From Coregonus clupeaformis (lineage: Eukaryota > Chordata > Actinopteri > Salmoniformes > Salmonidae): a stretch of DNA of 64,000 bases. The DNA lies in NCBI RefSeq assembly GCF_020615455.1, contig NW_025533762.1, forward strand, positions 1 through 64,000, given 5' to 3'. The notes under the pieces were generated by a model that was not told where the DNA came from, ran no database searches, and saw only the letters and a list, made by a program, of their open reading frames with translations. This document shows positions 42,875 to 52,788 of the stretch, piece by piece (within the stretch, counting starts at the first letter, position 1; every line of letters begins with the position of its first letter). The position numbers and the translations under genes were made by a program.

Positions 42875-44462
42875 CAGTGAGGGGAAAAAAGTATTTGATC
42901 CCCTGCTGATTTTGTACGTTTGCCCACTGACAAAGAAATGATCAGTCTATAATTTTAATGGTAGGTTTATTTGAACAGTGAGAGACAGAAGAACAACAAA
43001 AAAATTCAGAAAAACGCATGTCAAAAATGTTATAAATTGATTTGCATTTTAATGAGGGAAATAAGTATTTGACCCCTCTGCAAAACATTACTTCGTACTT
43101 GGTGGCAAAACCCTTGTTGGCAATCACAGAGGTCAGACGTTTCTTGTAGTTGGCCACCAGGTTTGCACATATCTCAGGAGGGATTTTGTCCCACTCCTCT
43201 TTGCAGATCTTCTCCAAGTCATTAAGGTTTCGAGGCTGACGTTTGGCAACTCGAACCTTCAGCTCCCTCCACAGATTTTCTATGGGATTAAGGTCTGGAG
43301 ACTGGCCAGGCCACTCCAGGACCTTAATGTGCTTCTTTTTGAGCCACTCCTTTGTTGCCTTGGCTGTGTGTTTTGGGTCATTGTCATGCTGGAATACCCA
43401 TCCATGGTTCTCATCCAAGAGGTTCTCATCCAAGATCTGACGGTACATGGCCCCGTCCATCGTCCCTTTGATGTGGTGAAGTTGTCCTGTCCCCTTAGCA
43501 GAAAAACACCCCCAAAGCATAATGTTTCCACCTCCTTGTTTGACGGTGGGGATGGTGTTCTTGGGGTCATAGGCAGCATTCCTCCTCCTCCAAACACGGC
43601 GAGTTGAGTTGATGCCAAAGAGCTCCATTTTGGTCTCATCTGACCACAACACTTTCACCCAGTTCTCCTCTGAATCATTCAAATGTTCATTGGCAAACTT
43701 CAGACGGGCATGTATATGTGCTTTCTTGAGCAGGGGACCTTGCGGGCGCTGCAGGATTTCAGTCCTTCACGGCGTAGTGTGTTACCAATTGTTTTCTTGG
43801 TGACTATGGTCCCCGCTGCCTTGAGATCATTGACAAGATCCTCCCGTGTAGTTCTGGGCTGATTCCTCACCGTTCTCATGATCATTGCAACTCCACGAGG
43901 TGAGATCTTGCATGGAGCCCCAGGCCGAGGGAGATTGACAGTTCTTTTGTGTTTCTTCCATTTGCTCATAATCGCACCAACTGTTGTCACCTTCTCACCA
44001 AACTGCTTGGCGATGGTCTTGTAGCCCATTCCTGCCTTGTATAGGTCTACAATCTTGTCCCTGACATCCTTGGAGAGCTCTTTGGTCTTGGCCATGGTGG
44101 AGAGTTTGGAATGTGATTGATTGATTGCTTCTGTGGACAGGTGTCTTTTATACAGGTAACAAGATGAGATTAGGAGCATTCCCTTTAAGAGTATGCTCCT
44201 AATCTCAGCTCGTTACCCGTATAAAAGACACCTGGGAGCCAGAAATCTTTCTGATTGAGAGGGGGTCAAATATTTATTTCCCTCATTTAAAATGCAATCA
44301 ATTTAGAACATTTCTTACATGTGTTTTTCTTGATTTTGTTGTTGTTATTCTGTCTCTCACTGTTCAAATAAACCTACCATTAAAATTATAGACTGATCAT
44401 TTCTTTGTCAGTGGGCAAACGTACAAAATCAGCAGGGGATCAAATACTTTTTTCCCTCACTG
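42875..44462 (-). mobile_element. Tc1-like transposon nested in another Tc1 element
   Basis: 1,588 bp with ends CAGTGAGGGGAAAAAAGTAT and TTTTTTCCCTCACTG and TA at 42873-42874 and 44463-44464. Removing it and one TA rejoins GTCCATACAGAAATGG in the host element. The transposase on the minus strand is interrupted. Confidence 0.93.
42942..44179 (-). pseudogene. Tc1-like transposase, one main frameshift
   Basis: The N-terminal piece at 43700-44179 (natural start MAKTKELSKDVRDKIVDLYK at about 44094) reaches SARKVP, then loses one G in a run at about 43733 (CAGGGGACC versus CAGGGGGACC in sister copies) and shifts. The catalytic piece at 42942-43682 continues with VLWSDETKMELFG, GGGNIMLWGCFSAKGTG, FQHDNDPKHTAKATKEW and SPDLNPIENLWRELKV. 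A short duplication of GGTTCTCATCCAAGA near 43410-43435 replaces about ten residues. All three acidic residues survive. Confidence 0.87.
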
Positions 44463-44756
44463 TACAGAAATGGTTTGTCGAGATCGGTGTGGAAAAACTT
44501 GACTGGCCTACACAGAGCCCTGCCCTCAACCCCATCGGTCATGTAGTGTACATAGTTTATGATTTCTTTAGCGGAATTTTTAAAACATGTGGTTCCATTA
44601 GTAACACTGCATAAACTGCTGTGCTAAGATGAAAGTGGACCATCTGCTCTCCAAGGGGAGGGTACATTCATCTATTAGATTTCAGCTGTGGTTCATTTCA
44701 TTACAGCCATCACATGTACATTTTTCATGTATCTTTTGCCCCCCCCCCATGACAAG

Positions 44757-44942
44757 TCCCTTCGTGAGGAGAGGCAGGGCTATGAGAAGGAGCTAGCAAG
44801 GCTGAGGGCCAAATATGAAGAGGAGGCTGTGAGATTCAAAGAGGCCCAGGCACAGGCCCTGGAGGAGCTGTCGGAGAAACACAGGGCGACGCAGGAGAGT
44901 GCACAGAACGCTGCAGAGAAGGAGAAGAATCTATTGATGGCT
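44757..44942 (+). CDS. fam184a: fam184a coding exon 5 (residues 451-512)
   Basis: 186 nt, phase 0 at both ends. It encodes SLREERQGYEKELARLRAKY, EEEAVRFKEAQAQALEELSE and AAEKEKNLLMA, aligned with the YYEREL...EE...TLEELAWKH region of FAM184A. The acceptor is less typical: a poly-C tract, then ATGACAAG, so the pyrimidine tract is eight bases from the AG. Compared with the human protein as I recall it, about four residues are missing at the exon 4/5 join. The donor is GTGAGT. Confidence 0.82.
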
Positions 44943-45158
44943 GTGAGTATAGTGCACCCACACTGCCCTACACACTGTTGTATACACACTATTTAATACA
45001 CTATCCATGCTACACTCTGTACACACAACACACACGGACACATGGACACAGACACACAGACACACGCACACACACACAACCATACTCAAGCCCAGTGTTT
45101 ATTCATACATTCATATACACAATGAACTGAGTACACACCCCCATACCTACAGTACATA
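44943..45158. repeat. CA-rich microsatellite region in intron 5
   Basis: ACAC-rich sequence from about 45013 to 45085, imperfect, at the start of intron 5. No gene. Confidence 0.6.
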
Positions 45159-45868
45159 TATTGCCTTCAGAAAGTATTCACACCCCTTGACTTTTTCCAC
45201 ATTTTGTTGTGTTAGTCTGAATTTAAAATGGATTAAATTGAGATGTTTTGTCACTGGCCTACACACAATACCCCATAATGTCGAAGTGAAATCATGTTTT
45301 TCAAAATGATTACAAATGTATTAAAAATTAAAAGCTGAAATATCTTGAGTCAATAAGTATTCAACCCATTTGTTATGGCAAGCCTAAATAAGTTCAGGAG
45401 TAAAAATTGCTTAACAAGTCACATAATAAGTTGCATGGACTCGCTCTGTGTGCAATAATAGTGTTTAACATAATTTTGAATGACTACCTTATCTCTGTAC
45501 ACCACACATACAATTATCTGTAAGGTCGTCCCTCATTGGAGCAGTGAATTTCAAACAGATTCAACCACAAAGACCTGGGAGGTCTTCCAATGCCTCACAT
45601 AGAAGGGCACCTATTGGTAGATGGGTAAAAATAAAAAAAGCAGACATTGAATATCCCTTTGAGCATGGTGAAGTTATTAATTACACTTTGGATGGTGTAT
45701 CAATACACCCAGTCACTACAAAGACACAGGCATCTTTCCTAACTCAGTTGCCGGAGAGGAAGGAAACCACTTAGGGATTTCACCATGAGACCAATGGTGA
45801 ATTTAAAACAGTTACATAGTTTAATGGCTATGATAGGAGAACACTGAGGATGGATCAACAACATTGTA
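45159..45868 (+). mobile_element. Tc1-like transposon, 5' part
   Basis: Begins TTGCCTTCAGAAAGTATTCA like the element at 26116. It carries the transposon leader and a decayed transposase start (QLPERKETT near 45745 and GFHHETNGEFKTVT near 45777-45815). It stops at ATCAACAACATTGTAG, where DIRS-like sequence begins. The matching 3' part lies at 49490-49905. Confidence 0.8.
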
Positions 45869-46104
45869 GTTCCCTTTTAGTCAGTCAACTTCTGTACAAC
45901 ATACTATGGGGAGTCATACTCTCGCGACTTCGGTTGAAGGATCTACAATCACTCCTGACAAGGCCAATGAAATCTGCACCTTGCTGGAAGCCCCGCCTTA
46001 CACAGGTGATAAGCGAGAGGCTCGGATTCATTCCTTCAATTATTCCTCTCTTCACCTTGGTGTGAACGGTAACGATTCACGCTACTAAAACAAACAATTG
46101 AAAA

Positions 46105-46697
46105 ATGAGACTGTCATACGTTGTTCCAACTAAACTGTCCCATAGTGGTAGAGCGTGCTCACCCCCTGGACGTTGTGTGCTAAAGGTTGTACTTGTTCTC
46201 ATACGTTTTCTAATCATATGCCCCCTGTCTTGCGGTTATAGCATTTCTCTGAAAGATACTCACAATCAATGTATAGTTTGTCTCAGCTTGGAGCATGCTC
46301 AGGCGGCGCTCACTCGAACCAGTCCGCCTGTACATTGCCACTTACTGCATACAAACTCCCTGGAAAGACGTGTAGAATACTTGAGAAAGCTTGTAATTTC
46401 CGATGGCGACTTTCCTTTCCCGGATGCCGGTACCTCGGCTGGGACCGAAGTGCAGGAAGTGGAGATTGATTGGGTTGTCGGAATGAATGTCTTGTCTGCC
46501 TGGGCGTGGGGTATGCGGTGGCTGCCTGCGCCCAACCTGGCTCCTGTGCGCTCTGTTGCCTTTTACGGGAGGCTACTCGAAGAGAGAGGGCGGCCAGGTT
46601 TGGTAGGTACCACCCGCCACCTGTGTCTGCCTCGGTCAAGCACCGCTTGCCTCTCTTCCCAGACTTGTTGATGAAGAGTCCGGTCCCACCCCAGTGA
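46105..46697 (+). pseudogene. DIRS-like gag segment
   Basis: A 188-codon frame at 46105-46671 includes DTHNQCIVCLSLEHAQAALT, a Cys-x2-Cys-x4-His type pattern followed by a damaged CxxC, then SLERRVEYLRKL. Fish DIRS gag proteins have a CxxC-LGxxHA motif in the same style. The element's continuation is in other frames. No function remains. Confidence 0.45.
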
Positions 46698-47100
46698 TCC
46701 AGTCCTATGTGGACTTTCGAGACTGGGCTAGCTAAACAAGAGCTGCTTAGTGTGTCGAGCTAGCAATTACTAGCTATTCCTGCCTCTCCACGGTGAGGTA
46801 GCTCTCTTGTTTAGTATATGTAGCGTTAAGTCGCTTGGTTATTCTAAACGGACCGTGCTGCGGTTAAAGAGGCTAGCTAGCCTAGCTTATGCTAAAAAGC
46901 CTCCTGGCTAACGTTGGCTAGCATGCGTAACTTCCGGCAAGTGAAATTTACTAGCTTTTCCCCGGCGTTATAGCAACCCTATTCCTATTTTCAGTTCCGG
47001 GAGTTGGAGGGAGTGAAGGAAACGGGGTTGCGTGCACCTCCGATGAAGAAGCAGCCCCTCGAGCACTTGGCTGGGGTGATCCCCGCAGCAACGTCATGGC

Positions 47101-47279
47101 TAGAAGGGATCCAGCTTTTGTCAAATTTACATCAGATTTGAGGTTTCATAGCAGGTTAGGAACATTTTTCGGAGCAGTTTAGGATTATTAATGTTGTAGG
47201 TTAGGAGAATTAGGTTGAGGTTAGGAAAAGGGTTAGGGTTAGCTAAAATGTTAATTTGACAAAAGCTGGATCCATTCTA
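47101..47279. repeat. Foldback MITE-like element, about 180 bp
   Basis: TAGAAGGGATCCAGCTTTTG at the left is mirrored by AAAAGCTGGATCCATTCTA at the right. The core has GGTTAGGGTTAG-type telomere-like sequence, as in the foldback at 1923-2049, though the arms differ. TA at both tips would fit a Tc1/mariner-type target. Confidence 0.65.
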
Positions 47280-47411
47280 ACTATGACCCCGGATCAAGGG
47301 GCTTTGGTATGGGTATTACGTGGTACTACGTCAGCCATTGCCAGAGCCCCCTGTGCCCGTAAAGAGGCCGTGCTTCATGCAGGCTATACAGTCTCACGGA
47401 AGCACAATGTA

Positions 47412-47942
47412 CACTGAGTATAAAAAACATTAGGAACACCTGCTCTTTCCGTGACATGGACTGACCAGGTGAATCCAGGTGAAAGCTATGATCCCTTATT
47501 GATGTCACCTGTTAAATCTACTTCAATCAGTGTAGATGAAGGGGAGGAGACGGGTTAAAGAAGGATTTTTAAGCCTTGAGACAACTGAGACATGGATTGT
47601 ATGTGTGCCAGAGTGTGAATGGGAAAGAGAAAAGAGTGCCTTTGAACAGGGTATGGTAGTAGGTGCCAGGTGCACCGGTTTGAGTGTGTCAAGAACTGCA
47701 ACACTGCTGTGTTTTTCTCAACAGTTTCCAGTGTGTATCAAGAATGGTCCACCACCCAAAAGACATCCAGCCAACTTGACACATTTGTGGAAAGCATTGG
47801 AGTCAACATGGGCCAGCATCCCTGTGGAACGCTTTCGACACCTTGTAGAGTCCATGCCCCGACGAATTGAGGCTGTTCTGAGGGCAAAAGGGGGCGCAAC
47901 TCAATACTAGCAATGTGTTCCTAATGTTTTGTACACTCAGTG
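47412..47942 (+). mobile_element. Internally deleted Tc1-like element
   Basis: 531 bp with ends CACTGAGTATAAAAAACATT and TTTTGTACACTCAGTG and TA on both sides (47410-47411 and 47943-47944). Inside, transposase N-terminal sequence (EREKSAFEQGMVVGARCTGL) joins directly to the C-terminal end (SIPVERFRHLVESMPRRIEA then GGATQY). The whole catalytic core is absent, so it is a non-autonomous derivative. Confidence 0.88.
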
Positions 47943-48579
47943 TATGATGGAAGCTTGTCCATGTTTAATGCTGCCCCCTCTGTTACCCTGTGTTCCACAG
48001 TGTTCACAGAGTTCAAAGGGGTATATCAATCTCCCCAGGGTGAGATTGACAAGTTGGGTCACTGTCCACAAGGGGGCACTCCTCCCCCATAGGTTTCTCA
48101 TTCCTGCCTGTAGCTCACTAGTCCCTATGAGGTGTCTAGTGATACAGGTTATGGGCTCTGTAGGCGATTAGTTGTTGGTAGCGGAGTCGAGGGAACGAGC
48201 AGGGTTGGACACGACCACTGTCTGACTCCAGCTCAGCGCATTCCGTTGCTGGGTCTCGAGCTAGACTAACTCAACGTATCACGCTTTTCAATCCCCACGG
48301 AGGGTGTCTGGGTTCCGGCTCTTCTTAGCCAAATTTTGGCTGGTTCACACAGTGCATTTTCGCCAGTGCCTATGCCTGCTGGGGATGATGGCTTCTGTGA
48401 TGGAAGTCATTCCCTTGGGGCTATTGTTGATACAGCCCTTCCAGCGCTGAGTGCTAGGCACTCACCTGGACACATACTGCAGCCTAAGCCTGTCGCTTCG
48501 GGTGTCCCTGTCAGGACTACGGGCCATGGCCCAGTGGTGGGACCCTCTGCTATTGTCAGGGGTCTCCCATGGGCTGAGT

Positions 48580-48937
48580 TGTGTCCCACAAGGTGATCAC
48601 GACAGACGCATCCCCCGAGGGTGGGGTGCGCTGTACGAAGGCAACTCGATTCGGGGTGTATGGACACTGGTGCGGCACGCTCTGCATGTCAATTAACCGG
48701 ATTATCTGGCGCTTCCCCGTTTTTGTAGGGCCGGCTTGTTCTGGTCAGAACAGACAAATATGTCAGTGGTGGCGTGCATCAACAGATGGGGAGAGACTGT
48801 CTCTCTCCCTCCTAACCTTGGCTTGCTCCCTATTGCTGAGGAGCAGTGCGCACATGCTTTCACATTGGGCGTCGCATGTCCCCAGTTGCCTCAACTCAGG
48901 TGCAGATCTTTTATCCAGGTGGGACCCTCTCTCTTAG
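48580..48937 (+). pseudogene. DIRS-like RNase H segment
   Basis: The frame at 48581-48937 and its neighbours read VTTDASPEGG (the DASPxGWG block), CMSINRIIWRF (HINRLE block), then CINRWGE (INRQGG block) and SCLNSGADLLSRWDPL (N-x-GADLLSR block). This set of motifs in this order is the RNase H of DIRS elements. A frameshift and substitutions show that it is dead. Confidence 0.65.
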
Positions 48938-48985
48938 GAGTGGAGGCTCTCCCAGGTAGGGGACATTTTCGGCAGGGCCGACGTA

Positions 48986-49489
48986 CACTACCGGTCAAAA
49001 GTTTTAGAACACCTACTCATTCAAGGGTTTTTCTTAATTTTTACTATTTTCTACGTTGTAGAATAATAGTGAAGAAAGACATCAAAACTATTAAATAACA
49101 CCTATGGAATCATGTAGAATAATAGTGAAGACATCAAAACTATGAAATAACACCTATGGAATCATGTAGTAACCAAAAAGTGTTAAACAAATCAAAAATA
49201 TATTTTATATTTGAGAATCTTCAAATAGCCACGCTTTTCACACTATTGGCATTCTCTCAACCAGCTTCATGAAGTAGTCACCTGGAATGCATTTCAATTA
49301 ACAGGTGTGCCTTCTTAAAAGTTCATTTGTGGAATTTCTTTCCCTCTTAATGCGTTTGAGCCAATCAGTTGTGTTGTGACAAGGTAGGGGGGGGTATACA
49401 GAAGAGATTCCTATTTGGTAAAAGACCAAAGTCCATATTATGGCAAGAACAGCTCAAAGAAGCAAAGAGAAACGATAGTCCATCATTAC
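48986..49489 (+). mobile_element. Tc1-like transposon end, truncated
   Basis: Begins CACTACCGGTCAAAAGTTTT after TA at 48984-48985 and holds the leader of a family also seen at 50447-51965. It is cut at about 49489, next to GCTCAAAGAAGCAAAGAGAA, where 3' sequence of a different Tc1 family begins. Confidence 0.75.
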
Positions 49490-49905
49490 TTTAAGGAGGA
49501 AAACCTGTTTAGTCTGCTTTCCACCAGACACTGGGAGATTCACCTTTCAGCAGGACAATAACCTAAAACACAAGGCCAAATCTACACTGTAGTTGCTTAC
49601 CAAGAAGACAGTGAATGTTTCTGAGTGGCTGAGTTACAGTTTTGACTTAAATCTACTTGAAAATCTATGGCATGACCTGAAAATGGTTGTCTAGCAATGA
49701 TCAACAACCAATTTGACAGAGCTTAAAGAATTTTAAAAACAATAATGGGCAAATGTTGTACAATCCAGGTGTGGAAAGCTCTTAGAGACTTAACCCCAAA
49801 AATGTACAGCTGTAATCACTGCTAAAGGTGCTTCTACAAAGTATTGACTCAGGGGTGTTAATACTTATTTAAATGAGATATGTCTGTATTTAGACACAGA
49901 TGGTG
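49490..49905 (+). mobile_element. Tc1-like transposon, 3' part
   Basis: Continues the family of 26116 and 45159: GAGGAAAACCTGTTTAGTCT, TTCACCTTTCAGCAGGACAA (FTFQQDN block) and CTTGAAAATCTATGGCATGA (ENLWHDL block), then ACAAAGTATTGACTCAGGGG. It lacks the terminal repeat. It is likely the displaced 3' half of the element starting at 45159. Confidence 0.75.
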
Positions 49906-50031
49906 AATAATAGTGCCTGTAGCTTGTCTTTACATTTACTTAGTCACGTGTGGGGGTTGGAATTTGACATCCTTTTTATAAGACGTCTATGTTATTTTCA
50001 TAAATGACAAGTTGGGTCACTGTCCACTAGT

Positions 50032-50352
50032 ACTCCTGAGTGGCGCAGTGGTCTAAGGCACTGCATCGCAGTGCTAACTGTGCCACTAGAGATCCTGGTT
50101 CGAATCCAGGCTCTGTCGCCGCCGGCCGCGACCGGGAGACTCATGGGCGGCGCACAATTGGCCCAGCGTCGTCCAGGGTAGGGAAGGGAATGGCCGGCAG
50201 GGATATAGCTCAGTTGATAGAGCATGGCGTTTGCAACGCCAGGGTTGTGGGTTCGATTCCCACGGGGGGCCAGTATAAAAAAAATATGTATTCACTAACT
50301 GTAAGTCGCTCTGGATAAGAGCGTCTGCTAAATGACTAAAATGTAAATGTAA
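50032..50352 (+). mobile_element. Dimeric tRNA-derived SINE
   Basis: Two tRNA-like heads in tandem. The first is CTCCTGAGTGGCGCAGTGGT with B box GGTTCGAATCC near 50097; the second is GATATAGCTCAGTTGATAGA with B box GGTTCGATTCC near 50250. The tail is GGATAAGAGCGTCTGCTAAA ending TAAAATGTAAATGT. The same tail is on the SINE at 20428. Confidence 0.85.
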
Positions 50353-50446
50353 TAAATACAACAGATGTTTAAGGAGCACATAAACAGTAAGCCAATGTTA
50401 CATAAATGCAACAATTCCTCAATTTGTCATGTTCAAGAAAAATATA

Positions 50447-51965
50447 CAGTACCAGTCAAGAGTTTGGACACACCTACTCATTCAAGGGTTTGTCTTTATT
50501 TTTACTATTTTGTACATTATAGAATAATAGTGAAGACATCAAAACTAGGAAATATCACACATGGAATGATGTAGTAACCCAAAAAGTGTTAAATTCTTCA
50601 AATACCCACCCTTTGCTTTGATGACAGCTTTGCACACTCTTGGCATTCTCTCAACCAGCTTCACCTGGAATGCTTTTCCAACAGTCTTGAAGGAGTTCCC
50701 ACATGCTGAGCACTTGTTGGCTGCTTTTCCTTCATTCTGCCTTCCGACTCATCCCAAACCATCTCAATTGGGTTGAGGTCGGGGGATTGTGGAGGCCAGG
50801 TCATCTGATGCAGCACTCCTTCACTCTCCTTCTTGGTCAAATAGCCCTTACACAGCCTGGAGGTGTGTTGGGTCATTGTTCTGTTGAAAAACAAATGATA
50901 GTCCCACTAAGCACAAACCAGATGGGATGGCGTATCGCTGCAGAATGCTGTGGTAGCCATGCTGGTTAAGTGTGCCTTGAATTCTAAATAAATCATAGAC
51001 AGTGTCACCAGCAAAGCACGCCCACACCATAACACCTTCTTCTCCATGCTTTACGGTGGGAAATACACATGCGGAGATTATCCGTTCACCCACATCGCGT
51101 CTCACAAAGACACAGCATTTTGAACCAAAAATCTCACATTTGGACGCCAGACCCCAAAGGACACATTTCCACCGGTCTAATGTCCATTGCTCGTGTTTCT
51201 TGGCCCAAGCAGGTCTCTTCTTATTATTGGTGTCCTTTAGTAGTGGTTTCTTTGCAGCAATTCAACCATGAAGTCCTGATTCACACAGTCCCCTCTGAAC
51301 AGTTGATGTTGAGATGTCTGTTACTTGAACTCTGGGAAGCATTTATTTGGGCTGCAATTTCTGAGGCTGGTAACTCTAATGAACTGATCCTCTGCAGCAG
51401 AGGTAACTCTGGGTCTTCCATTCCTGTGGCGGTCCGCATGAGAGCCAGTTTCATCATAGCGCTTGATGGTTTTTGTGACTGCACTTTTTGGCAAAAGTTC
51501 TTGAAATGTTCCGGATTGACTGACCTTCATGTCTTAAAGTAATGATGGACTGTCGTTTCTCTTTGCTTATTTGAGCTGTTCTTGCCAAAATATGGACTTG
51601 GTCTTTTACCAAATAGGGCTATCTTCTGTATGCCACCCCTACCTTGTCAGAACACAACTGATTGGCTCAAATTAACTTTTAACAAGGCACAACTGTTAAT
51701 TGAAATGCATTCCAGGTGACTGCCTCATGAAGCTGGTTAAGAGAATACCAAGATTGTGCAAAGCTGTCATCAAGGCAAAGGGTGGCTATTTAAAGAATCT
51801 CAAATATATGTTTATTTGTTTAACACTTTCTTTGTTACTACATGATTCCATAGGTGTTATTTCATATTTTTGATGTCTTCACTATTATTCTACAATGTAG
51901 AAAGTAATCAAAATAAAGAAAAACCCTTGAATGAGTAGGTGTGTCCAAACTTTTGACTTGTACTG
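50447..51965 (-). mobile_element. Tc1-like transposon, minus strand
   Basis: 1,519 bp with ends CAGTACCAGTCAAGAGTTTG and CAAACTTTTGACTTGTACTG and TA at 50445-50446 and 51966-51967. The decayed transposase is on the minus strand. Confidence 0.9.
50661..51530 (-). pseudogene. Tc1-like transposase, several breaks
   Basis: Pieces in order: 51321-51530 with DNA-binding sequence SAVTKTIKRYDETGSHADRH and the AT-hook-like NGRPRV; 50848-51105 with VFPTVKHGEEGVMVWACFAG and FVFQQNNDPTH; and 50661-50894 with SPDLNPIEMVWDESEGRMK. The aspartate of the second catalytic block is asparagine (QQNND), so the active site is lost as well as the frame. Confidence 0.8.
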
Positions 51966-51967
51966 TA

Positions 51968-52665
51968 TATGTAAGAAATTAACAGCAAAGCTCCTCTTAC
52001 ATGAATACACATTGTTTTTAATTAGGTTGATGTAAAGCCTTGATTCAACCCAGTGCTCAATAAAGTAGTCCTCACTGAGGATTTAATTTCTTCCCCGATA
52101 AAAGCATACTTAATATAAAGATGACTAGACACGAGGCCCGCTGGGTTATGTAAGCTCACAATCACGTCTCTATTGTTCACCAAAGCTCTGTCCCTCTCTC
52201 TCAAGTTAAGCACAGAAATGTCAATGACTCTCAGGCATATTACAGTTCTACTTCAAACAGCAGTCTCAGTTATATAATCTATAATTTTTATCAAATGAAA
52301 ATGTGCCATTTTAGATTAAACGTTTTAATGAAATATAGACCGACTAGCCCTATATTCTTTAAGTATTTTACATTCATCAGCCTTGCGATTTCCAGTGCTC
52401 CTGAAAAGTCGTTATTTCATTGGGGGCGGGAATTGAAAACCTAGACGACGAAAGTTGCAGCTGTCCGGTATCAATGTGAGATCAGTTAAATCACCTGTTT
52501 GTTCTTGTGGGTTTTGCATTGCAATCAAGGTTATTTTAGCATGATGATGCATGTAACCTCCCATAAATATCTGTTGAGAAAGCCAGTGCTAACACAGTGC
52601 TCAGTGCAAAGTTCAGCTTCTTTTGTTTGATCTCAAACTCACCTGGGTATTGACCATCACTTTAG
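51968..52665. other. End of fam184a intron 5, no feature
   Basis: No repeat or gene recognised. The last bases are a CACTTTAG acceptor at 52658-52665. Confidence 0.45.
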
Positions 52666-52788
52666 GAAATGGGGCAGGAGTTTGAGATTCGGCGACTCTC
52701 ATTGGAGGAGCAGAAGAACTGTCTCCAGCAGCAACTGGACAACCTGAAGGAGGAGCTTTCTGCCAAGCTCAACATAGCCAATCAAGAG
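52666..52788 (+). CDS. fam184a: fam184a coding exon 6 (residues 513-553)
   Basis: 123 nt, phase 0. It encodes EMGQEFEIRRLSLEEQKNCL and QQQLDNLKEELSAKLNIANQ then E, aligned with the LEEDKNQLQQELENLKE...KLNTANQE segment of FAM184A. The acceptor is TTTAG and the donor GTAAGG. Coiled coil throughout. Confidence 0.9.

Larger units (their letters stand above)
42146..44545 (+). mobile_element. Tc1-like transposon, 3' truncated and split by another
   Basis: Left end CACAATATATACAAATGTAT with TA before it. The body reads as a Tc1 transposase on the + strand to 42874, is interrupted by the element at 42875-44462, and continues at 44463 with CAGAAATGGTTTGTCGAGAT (RNGLSRSV in one frame, QKWFVEIG in the correct one) to about 44545, where it is truncated after LNPIG. 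Same family as 28990-30196, opposite strand. Confidence 0.88.
45869..48983 (+). mobile_element. DIRS-like retroelement fragment
   Basis: Two coding traces on the + strand, a cysteine-rich gag-like segment (46255-46690) and an RNase H segment (48580-48937), have the style of DIRS-type tyrosine-recombinase retrotransposons in fish. Between them lie decayed frames and two inserted MITE-like elements (47101-47279 and 47412-47942). No tyrosine recombinase domain was found. The ends are not identified. Confidence 0.6.
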
